Assembly: GCA_017552965.1 (NCBI GenBank) | Contig: JAFZNQ010000039.1 | Span: 1-64,000 of the forward strand | Source of the DNA: Abditibacteriota bacterium | GTDB lineage: Bacteria > Armatimonadota > UBA5829 | Length of the DNA: 64,000 bases | Direction: 5' to 3' | Shown: piece after piece, positions 8,385-14,894 of the stretch | How positions within the stretch are numbered: the first letter of the stretch is position 1 | Layout: each line of letters starts with the position of its first letter | The notes under the pieces: generated by a model | Told to the model about the DNA's origin: nothing | What the model saw: the letters and a program-made list of their open reading frames with translations, nothing else | The model's database searches: none | Program-made: the position numbers and the translations under genes

Positions 8385-8421
8385 ATCCCGTCCCCGGGCC
8401 CGCAGGGCCCGGGGACGGGAT
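8385..8421. repeat. Perfect 17-bp hairpin
   Basis: The left arm ATCCCGTCCCCGGGCCC pairs perfectly with 8405-8421; loop GCA, as in the neighbouring hairpin. Confidence 0.9.
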
Positions 8422-8526
8422 CCCCTTTGAAAGAAATGCCGGCTTCCGCACACGGACAGCCAGAGCGGGACAAAAAGGCAAACCTGTGACACAGATTTCC
8501 GAAAAATATAGTATTTTTTGGATCGC

Positions 8527-8612
8527 TTGACTTGCTGGTTTTTATACTGTATAATATAATTGTAATTTGATTCAACGACGCAGAGAAATTGCTCTGCGTA
8601 ATATTAAGGAGG
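8527..8612 (+). promoter_or_regulatory. Promoter, leader hairpin and RBS of cassette 3
   Basis: TTGACT (8527-8532), 17 bp, TATAAT (8550-8555). The leader hairpin at 8578-8599 has an 8-bp stem (ACGCAGAG with CTCTGCGT), then AGGAGG at 8607-8612. This is the strongest of the three cassette promoters, and it drives the only intact transglutaminase-like gene. Confidence 0.85.
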
Positions 8613-8619
8613 ATGTGTT

Positions 8620-10782
8620 ATGATACTTAGAATTATCGCGCCGGGTTCGACGATGGTCAAAGTAACAAGCAGATGGAAAGCATGGCGTATATTGGCAATG
8701 TGCCTGTTGCTGCTCTGTTGCGCGTCTGTGTGTATGTCCGATGTTGTCTATGTGCCCACAAATGATTCAACTGGTTGCAACCTTGCGATGTCCCTCTATG
8801 GAGGCTCGCCTTTTACTCTGTTTGCCAACAACCTTTATGTGAATTCCTCAGACAACAATAACAATGTTGTCCTTCCTTTGAACGGCTCTGTTTCCACTCC
8901 CTATGCCTTCAATGATATAGACTATCTGCTATTCACGGATCCTATGACCGGATTGGTCTCATACACCCCATCTTCCAACGGAATTATCTATAATTATTAT
9001 TTGAATATCATTGGTCATCCCCGGATATCCCGGACTAACGCTTATTCCAGCCCCGGTATAACTCCGGGTCTGTCAGGCAACTTCCAGTATGTTCCTGCCG
9101 GGAAGTATGATCTGATATACAAAGTGACCGATGAGAGCACCCTTTCCTCCGGATATGAGGGCGATGTGAAGGACGCGCCTTTTGAAGCGCCGGTAAAAGT
9201 GTATGTCGTGGATCTCAAAGAGCAAAGCAAATCTGTGTATATGAGGCAGGATGACGTATATCGCATAGACCTGTCCACTGTTCCTGCTGCTTTTCCTCAT
9301 GAGAATATCTGCTATATATCTGTGACCTGGTCCGGTATGACTTTGCCCGGGCAGCCCTCAGTGTCGGATCTCTATACCGACGCGGCTTGCCTTACGCCCA
9401 TCCAGTCTGATGCCCCGTATGGAATGAGTAAGACCTGGCAGGTGGACAGCGTTCCGCAATATATATATTTTAAAATGCCTTCCGCCGGATACAAGGATAT
9501 TTGGATCGATTTTAACGTATATGATTCCGTTCAGACGATAAATCTTGCCCACAGGTATCTTTACTTCACGAATACCGTCCTTTATTGCCACTCAGCCGAG
9601 AAATATATTCCGCTCAGTGATTATGTTATGGGATATTACAGCTCTTTTTCCGGCGGTATCTGGAATGACAGAGAGGCTGTTGGCGGCAATATTTTAGACG
9701 GCTTTGCTTATGAAGAGTATCCTTATCAAAATATACTCGGCATTAATGACAAAAACGTTCCTTTTGTGGTAAAGATGGGGGACACGCTCAAGTTTACAAC
9801 TCTGGAGCTGGCGGATACGGGAGCGAATATCTATAACGGAGATACTGATTATATCACCGGCGCGGGAAATGAATATACCTTTAATTCCAGTCATTTTGAT
9901 ACCACGGCTTATAACGGCTACAATATTCTCAGCTGCCGGAGCAATATGGAGAGCATACAGGCCGTTTCAAATACGGTGGATGTAAAGTATCTGTCTCTGC
10001 CCTGGAAGGTGACCACCTCCGGAGGCTCCAATATAGCGGCAGGTTCCTGCGATATCAAAGTATATGTACCCTTTAACACTCCCTTAGAGAGTAATAGTCC
10101 TTGCTTAAAATATAATTGTTTAACAACCCATCCTACGGGCATATTTGAATCTCTGCTGAATATCTCATGCAAGGCTGCCTCTGGCGCTTCCATCCAATCT
10201 GAGGTCTTTGACTTGTTGTGGAAAAAGGTCCAAACAAACAATATAGAACTGTTGGATGGCAGGACCTTGACTTATTGGGGAGCCGGCAACAATACTCCGG
10301 GCGAACATTTTACTACCGATAAGTTATTGGAGAAAGGGGATGGACGCTGTGGTCATTGGAAGAATCTTTTTGTGGATCTTTTGAGAAGCCAGGGTTTGAA
10401 TGTGGGTTATAGTGACTGTGAGGAGTTCCAAATCGGACCGAATCCAGACCGGAGTTTTGTTTATGATGATGTTGAAGGAAAGGTGATGTGGCATTTCGGT
10501 ACTGACTGGGATATAGTTAGACTGAAGCAGACTGCTTCCCGCTTTCAGGGTGGTGGTCATCCCAACAGCGGTGACTTTCAGGATCATGTAATAAACATAT
10601 ATGACGACAACTATTATGACGCCACCTGCGGCGCCGGACCATATACAGAAAACATGAGCGGCTTTACAAACTACCTGCTGGACAATGTTGCCATAAAAGT
10701 TGGGCAGAATACTTACAGCGGCGATGATCTTCAAATCATCGATTTTGACTCGTCATATTATAGTTACCCGATAATGCATTAG
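8620..10782 (+). CDS. Secreted transglutaminase-like protein, intact copy
   Basis: 720 residues; ATG 8620 lies 7 bp after AGGAGG. A signal peptide with a hydrophobic core near residues 25-40 (ILAMCLLLLCCASVCMSDV) is followed by about 450 residues rich in Tyr, Ser, Asn and predicted beta strands with no family I can name. The C-terminal ~200 residues resemble the transglutaminase-like/papain-fold superfamily: Cys577 in GDGRCGHW, His656 in DFQDHVIN and Asp667 in YYDATCG are in the order and spacing expected of a Cys-His-Asp triad. Such domains act as proteases, amidases or cross-linkers. A companion gene starts 9 bp downstream. I infer an exported cysteine enzyme acting on an envelope or external substrate; the family call rests on motif order only. 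Confidence 0.75.
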   Translation: MILRIIAPGSTMVKVTSRWKAWRILAMCLLLLCCASVCMSDVVYVPTNDSTGCNLAMSLYGGSPFTLFANNLYVNSSDNNNNVVLPLNGSVSTPYAFNDIDYLLFTDPMTGLVSYTPSSNGIIYNYYLNIIGHPRISRTNAYSSPGITPGLSGNFQYVPAGKYDLIYKVTDESTLSSGYEGDVKDAPFEAPVKVYVVDLKEQSKSVYMRQDDVYRIDLSTVPAAFPHENICYISVTWSGMTLPGQPSVSDLYTDAACLTPIQSDAPYGMSKTWQVDSVPQYIYFKMPSAGYKDIWIDFNVYDSVQTINLAHRYLYFTNTVLYCHSAEKYIPLSDYVMGYYSSFSGGIWNDREAVGGNILDGFAYEEYPYQNILGINDKNVPFVVKMGDTLKFTTLELADTGANIYNGDTDYITGAGNEYTFNSSHFDTTAYNGYNILSCRSNMESIQAVSNTVDVKYLSLPWKVTTSGGSNIAAGSCDIKVYVPFNTPLESNSPCLKYNCLTTHPTGIFESLLNISCKAASGASIQSEVFDLLWKKVQTNNIELLDGRTLTYWGAGNNTPGEHFTTDKLLEKGDGRCGHWKNLFVDLLRSQGLNVGYSDCEEFQIGPNPDRSFVYDDVEGKVMWHFGTDWDIVRLKQTASRFQGGGHPNSGDFQDHVINIYDDNYYDATCGAGPYTENMSGFTNYLLDNVAIKVGQNTYSGDDLQIIDFDSSYYSYPIMH

Positions 10783-10791
10783 GAGAGAAAA

Positions 10792-12042
10792 ATGAAACGA
10801 TGTCTGATCATATATATCTTATTGGTTCTTGTTGCGGCAGGTGCAGGCTTTTGTCAGACGTACAGTGTATTTGATGACCACAAAAAACCACGTTCATTAA
10901 AGGAATACTATGGGGAAGATCAGTATAATAAAATGCTTACTGCAGACGATCCTTATGCAAATGAGGGGTGGTCTATGTTGATTTACGGGATGGATCCCGG
11001 CCTTTATGAGCCCATTCCTCCTGAAATAATCAGAAAAAGAAAGATCGTTCCTCTGCTTCGTGTGCCGGATTATCTGGAAGGTGTTTTCAAATATGAAGGC
11101 GAAGGCTTGTATACTTCTATAGTTTATTCCTACAACCCTATTCTGAAAAACAGCAATTTTGTGCAGGTGTATCAAAACACTACCATACATACGAACGGCA
11201 AACTGTTTTATGAATATTGTGGAGACAGTTTTGTAAATGAAATAGATTCCGACATCGACAACGTTATCAAGACGTTGCCCGTTGTGCAGAGGGCTATCTT
11301 GCACGGCCGTTTTGAATGCACGCTATATGATGCCAGCCGTTATGGCGCCAAATATCATCATTGTTGCCTTTTGACTGTGGTAAAAGACAACGGTAAAATA
11401 ATATGGTATGACCGTGGCCATGAGCTGGGTGACGTGGCGATAACGGAAGACGGCAGATACTTTGTCTCTACTGCCGGAAGCGACTATTACGTTACTGTGA
11501 CTGACGAAAGGATCATTGCCGAGGTGTATGGGGGAATAAGAAGGTTTGGCCATCAAGTCAACGCGCCAATCCAAAGGCCTGTCTCCTGCCGTATCCTGAC
11601 AGACAATATAGTGCGTCTGGAATACAAAGACGGTTGTGTGGAGCACTGGCGGACGCACATAGGCGAGGATGCCGTTCTGAAGAACAAGGAGAAATGGGAT
11701 ACGTATTACGAAAAATACGGAATAAAGGACGGTCGCATAGGCGGAAGCAAACACCTTATCTGGTGTAACGGTGTGGGCAAAGGTTATGCATACAAAGGAA
11801 GTGAGGAGTCCTGGGAATACAGTGAAAACGGAGAAGAGCCGGTATATGAAGGAATGAAAGACATGAGTACTATGAAGTATGCCAATGCCTCCCACAGTCT
11901 CCCGTCGGCAAAGAGCGCCGGCGTTCCTGCAGGGCAGACGGCCAAGGCGACGGCGAACAAAGACAGTGACGCGGCAGCGCCGGGCCTTTTTGCCCGCCTG
12001 TTCGCCAGGATAAAGGGCTTCTTTGCCGGGCTGTTTGCGTAA
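10792..12042 (+). CDS. Secreted companion protein of cassette 3, unknown function
   Basis: 416 residues, ATG 10792 after AGGAG. Signal peptide KRCLIIYILLVLVAAGAGFC. It shares with the cassette 1 companion the DPYANEGWSM motif, LPVVQRAILHGRFECTLYD, VVKDNGKIIWYD, ELGDVAITEDGRYFVST and CRILTDNIVRLEY. The C-terminus is LFARLFARIKGFFAGLFA after an Ala/Lys/Thr-rich linker. Change between the copies keeps the hydrophobic pattern of the tail (Leu to Phe, Val to Ile), which suggests selection on an amphipathic helix. It is the only companion next to an intact transglutaminase-like gene. Possible roles, all inferred: substrate, inhibitor or membrane tether of that enzyme. Confidence 0.8.
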   Translation: MKRCLIIYILLVLVAAGAGFCQTYSVFDDHKKPRSLKEYYGEDQYNKMLTADDPYANEGWSMLIYGMDPGLYEPIPPEIIRKRKIVPLLRVPDYLEGVFKYEGEGLYTSIVYSYNPILKNSNFVQVYQNTTIHTNGKLFYEYCGDSFVNEIDSDIDNVIKTLPVVQRAILHGRFECTLYDASRYGAKYHHCCLLTVVKDNGKIIWYDRGHELGDVAITEDGRYFVSTAGSDYYVTVTDERIIAEVYGGIRRFGHQVNAPIQRPVSCRILTDNIVRLEYKDGCVEHWRTHIGEDAVLKNKEKWDTYYEKYGIKDGRIGGSKHLIWCNGVGKGYAYKGSEESWEYSENGEEPVYEGMKDMSTMKYANASHSLPSAKSAGVPAGQTAKATANKDSDAAAPGLFARLFARIKGFFAGLFA

Positions 12043-12062
12043 GCCGGGTATAAAAAAGCAGC

Positions 12063-12091
12063 GCAGGTCTCGACCGAGACCTGCATTTTTT
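12063..12091 (+). terminator. Terminator of cassette 3
   Basis: 9-bp perfect stem (GCAGGTCTC with GAGACCTGC), GACC loop, then ATTTTTT. Confidence 0.85.
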
Positions 12092-12159
12092 GCCCCCAAA
12101 ATCTGCGATCTTGCGGGGATCCCGATGAGAGCCAAGCCTGCCGGCTTGGGCCGACGGTC

Positions 12160-12215
12160 AATTTTCACGTCATCTCGGCGGTGAGGGCTTGAAGGGCCCT
12201 CACCGGTAAGAGATC
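12160..12215. repeat. Variable-palindrome element, copy after cassette 3
   Basis: Flanks CACGTCATCTCGGCG and CGGTAAGAGATCTCC enclose an 8-bp palindrome (GTGAGGGC, 12181-12188; GCCCTCAC, 12196-12203). The flanks match the other copies; the palindrome differs. Confidence 0.75.
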
Positions 12216-12320
12216 TCCTGTAGTGGAAGGACAGACTTCCGGCAGGGCATCATGCTCACCGCCGGGCGAGAGAGAATGAAAACCGCTTTTCCGGGCTATT
12301 CTGACCCCGCTTGTACGGTC

Positions 12321-12375
12321 GTTTCCCTTTGCCGCCTCCGGCAAAGCCGGAGTAAGGAACGCGGCAAAGGGAAAC
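12321..12375. repeat. Nested palindrome, 15-bp outer and 7-bp inner stems
   Basis: The outer arms GTTTCCCTTTGCCGC (12321-12335) and 12361-12375 are perfectly complementary. They enclose an inner stem CTCCGGC/GCCGGAG (12336-12352) and an unpaired TAAGGAAC. It lies in the 520-bp gap before the rhamnosidase genes, which I read as non-coding. Confidence 0.85.
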
Positions 12376-12394
12376 GGCCTGGATCTCAAAGCGC

Positions 12395-12432
12395 AAACGG
12401 CCAAACGCCAAGGCGTTTGACATATGCCGTTT
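12395..12432. repeat. Two-segment palindrome
   Basis: AAACGGC pairs with GCCGTTT at the base and CAAACGCC with GGCGTTTG at the apex, with a one-sided ACATAT bulge. It lies 20 bp after the nested palindrome. Confidence 0.75.
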
Positions 12433-12526
12433 ATGCAGAGATGACGCAGGTGGAGGCCGAAAACTGCCGGGGTGACGCGGGGCTGCCGGATTGCGTCCGG
12501 AGATATACTTTTCCTGCCGGATATGG

Positions 12527-12532
12527 TATAAT
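12527..12532 (+). promoter_or_regulatory. -10 element upstream of the rhamnosidase operon
   Basis: TATAAT 30 bp before the first GH78 gene; no good -35 at 17 bp, so it may need an activator. That would fit a substrate-induced operon. Confidence 0.45.
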
Positions 12533-12562
12533 AAACAAAACCATATGTGAAAAGGATGCATC

Positions 12563-14881
12563 ATGCAAATCAACAAGACGGATGACGGCCTTTTTGTCCG
12601 TGGCCGGTTTTCTCCTGCTGCAAAATGGCTGTGCGCTTCCCGGGAGCCCCGGGTGGATACCCTGCCCAACACCGCGGGCTGGGGCACTGTGGGCTCCTAC
12701 GAACTGGTAAACGAAGACAAGGACGAAGACAGATCGTATATATTTGTCAGGGATTTTGACCTGCAGGACGCTCCCGCGGAGGGTTCCCTCACTATCTGCG
12801 CTCTGGGCTATTATGAAGTGTATCTGAACGGGAAAAAGCTGGGAGACAGAGCGCTCTCCCCGGGCTTTACCGTCTATCACAAGAGAGGCCTTTTCAACAC
12901 CTACGACCTGACGGGGCTGCTGCAGCGGCGCAACCGGCTCACCGTGATGACAGGCAACGGCTTTTACAACCAGAGCACTCCGGACACCTTTGGCTTTCAC
13001 AACGCGCCCTGGAGGGCAAAGGCCAGGTTCATATGCGAGCTCACGGTGACCTGCGCCGGCGGCGAACGGGAGACCATCGTCAGCGACGGTTCTTTTGTCA
13101 TGCATCCCTCCTTTATCGTGTATCAGAATATCCGTTCCGGCGAGACCTTTGACATGAGGCAAAAGCAGTATTGCGGCGAATATATGGGGCCGGTGTCCGG
13201 CTGGGAGCAGGCCGTGGACGTCAACGAATACGATGATTTTGCTCTGGACAACATCACGGAGGAAGCCATGCCCCCCATCCGGAAATGCGGCTTTGTGGAG
13301 CCCTGCGCCATAGGGGGCGACGATCAGAGATGCGTGGTGAAGTTTCCGGTGAATATGACCGGCTGGATCAATATCAGGCTGAAGGGCGAAAAGGGCAGAG
13401 AGGCTGCGCTCTTGTTTGTGGAGAGGGATCCCTTTGAGTGGCACGCTCCCGATCTGAAGCCCGAGCACATCAATCAGTTTCACGTGCGCAAGGAGTTTCA
13501 GACCTGGCGTATCATCCTGTCGGGAGAGGAAGACGTGTGCGAGCCCCATTTCACCTATTACGGCTTTCAGTATGTGGTGATCACCGGCCTGGGCTATGTC
13601 CCCGAGCTGCGGGATATAAGAGGCATATTTGTGCACACGGACCTGCGGCCCGTGTTGGACTTCAGGTGCTCGGAGCCTATACTGAACCGTCTGCACGGCC
13701 TGGTGCCCCGCACCTTTCTCAACAACTATCACTCCATCCCCACGGACTGTCCCCACAGGGAAAAGAACGGCTACACCGGCGACGGCTGGATCACCTGCGA
13801 ATACGCCATGTATAATTTTGACATGAGAGAGGCCTACAAAAAATGGCTGGCGGACATAGCGGACGATCAGCAGCCCGACGGCAATTTGTCGGGCATAGTG
13901 CCCAACTGCGACTGGGAGACCTGCAACAAGAGGGTGTTTGACATTCTCTGGAGCGGCGGCGGCATGATGCTCATGAAGCACTACAACGACTTTTACGGCG
14001 ACAGAGAGCTGCTCTCCTATATGTGGGAGCATCTGGAGCGCTATATGGACTACGTGGACGCCCGGACAAAGGATTGCCTCTCCAACGTGGCTTTTCTGGG
14101 CGACTGGCTGGAGCCGGGAGCGGATTTCGGAGTCCGGAGGACCGATCCGCCCCTGACAAACGGCGTTCTTTATACCGCCTACAACCGCATCATGGCGGAG
14201 TTTGCCAAGGAGCTGGGCCGGGACGCCGGCAAGTGGACCCGGCGGGCGGAGACGGCCCGGGCTGCGGTGTGCGCCAAATACTTCCCCTCGGAGGAGGCTC
14301 TGTGTGACTGCAGCCAGACGGCTCTGGCCATCGCTCTGGAGCTGGACATCCTGCCGCAGAGCCTGCGAAAAAAGGCGGAGGAAGCCCTGCTCATGGCTCT
14401 GGAAAAGGAAAACATGCACATAGCCACGGGCCTGCTGGGCACGAGATATATCTTTGACGCTCTCACCCATATGGGCCGGGGCGATCTGGCTGCGGGTCTG
14501 CTGCGGCAGACAGACTTTCCGTCCTTTGGCTATATGCTGAAAAACGGCGCCACTACCCTCTGGGAAAGCTGGGAGGGGCATATATCTCTGGACCATCCTA
14601 TGATGGGCTCCTTTGACGCCTGGCTCATAAAGACCGTGGGCGGCATAAGATATACCCGGGGGAACACGGTCCTCAGGATCCCGGACGGGAGTCTGGGGTT
14701 AAAATGGGCGGAGACGAGCTATCAGTCTCCGGAGGGACTCATCAGCCTCCGGTGGCAATATGACAAGAGCGCCGTCAGGGTCCGCCTGGAGACCCCTGCC
14801 GGCATGAAATGCCGCCTGGAGTGGCCGACGGGGGCCATGGATACGGAGGGCGGCCTGCAAGAGCTGACGCTGAATATATGA
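12563..14881 (+). CDS. Alpha-L-rhamnosidase, GH78 family
   Basis: 772 residues; ATG 12563 after AAAGGA. GH78 enzymes remove terminal alpha-L-rhamnose from pectin side chains and plant glycosides by inversion. Seen here: a beta-sandwich region with LTICALGYYEVYLNGKKLGD (residues ~75-95) and the signature TDCPHREKNGYTGDGW with Glu400, matching the catalytic loop of the family. Near the C-terminus are YMLKNGATTLWESWEG and DHPMMGSFDAWL, typical of the GH78 (alpha/alpha)6 barrel and its sandwich domain. There is no signal peptide, so it works inside the cell on imported oligosaccharides. A second GH78 gene starts 13 bp downstream and shares high similarity, consistent with tandem duplication. Confidence 0.92.
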   Translation: MQINKTDDGLFVRGRFSPAAKWLCASREPRVDTLPNTAGWGTVGSYELVNEDKDEDRSYIFVRDFDLQDAPAEGSLTICALGYYEVYLNGKKLGDRALSPGFTVYHKRGLFNTYDLTGLLQRRNRLTVMTGNGFYNQSTPDTFGFHNAPWRAKARFICELTVTCAGGERETIVSDGSFVMHPSFIVYQNIRSGETFDMRQKQYCGEYMGPVSGWEQAVDVNEYDDFALDNITEEAMPPIRKCGFVEPCAIGGDDQRCVVKFPVNMTGWINIRLKGEKGREAALLFVERDPFEWHAPDLKPEHINQFHVRKEFQTWRIILSGEEDVCEPHFTYYGFQYVVITGLGYVPELRDIRGIFVHTDLRPVLDFRCSEPILNRLHGLVPRTFLNNYHSIPTDCPHREKNGYTGDGWITCEYAMYNFDMREAYKKWLADIADDQQPDGNLSGIVPNCDWETCNKRVFDILWSGGGMMLMKHYNDFYGDRELLSYMWEHLERYMDYVDARTKDCLSNVAFLGDWLEPGADFGVRRTDPPLTNGVLYTAYNRIMAEFAKELGRDAGKWTRRAETARAAVCAKYFPSEEALCDCSQTALAIALELDILPQSLRKKAEEALLMALEKENMHIATGLLGTRYIFDALTHMGRGDLAAGLLRQTDFPSFGYMLKNGATTLWESWEGHISLDHPMMGSFDAWLIKTVGGIRYTRGNTVLRIPDGSLGLKWAETSYQSPEGLISLRWQYDKSAVRVRLETPAGMKCRLEWPTGAMDTEGGLQELTLNI

Positions 14882-14894
14882 TCGGGAGAATAAT

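Larger units (their letters stand above)
7921..8500. repeat. Composite repeat region with palindrome elements in both orientations
   Basis: A 750-bp non-coding gap between cassettes 2 and 3. It holds one forward variable-palindrome element (stem GTGAGGAC/GTCCTCAC, 7991-8010, flanked by TTCGGCG and CGGTAAGATATC). It also holds one inverted element (8236-8285; stem CCTGTGCC/GGCACAGG, 8251-8270, flanked by GAGATTTCTTACCCC and CGGCGAAATGACGT), four long perfect hairpins listed separately, and a 3' block matching 6421-6465. I see no credible gene. Confidence 0.75.

Noticed and set aside
8007-8492. Open frames of 121-161 codons across the palindromes.
   Set aside because: They are produced by inverted repeats in GC-rich DNA, show low-complexity translations and have no ribosome sites.
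7921-8500. Insertion sequence or transposase remnant in the hairpin-rich spacer.
   Set aside because: No frame resembles a transposase, and no target-site duplication could be recognised by eye; only palindromes and repeat blocks are visible.
12431-14596. 721-codon minus-strand open frame opposite the first GH78 gene.
   Set aside because: Shadow frame; the plus strand encodes a well-supported alpha-L-rhamnosidase.
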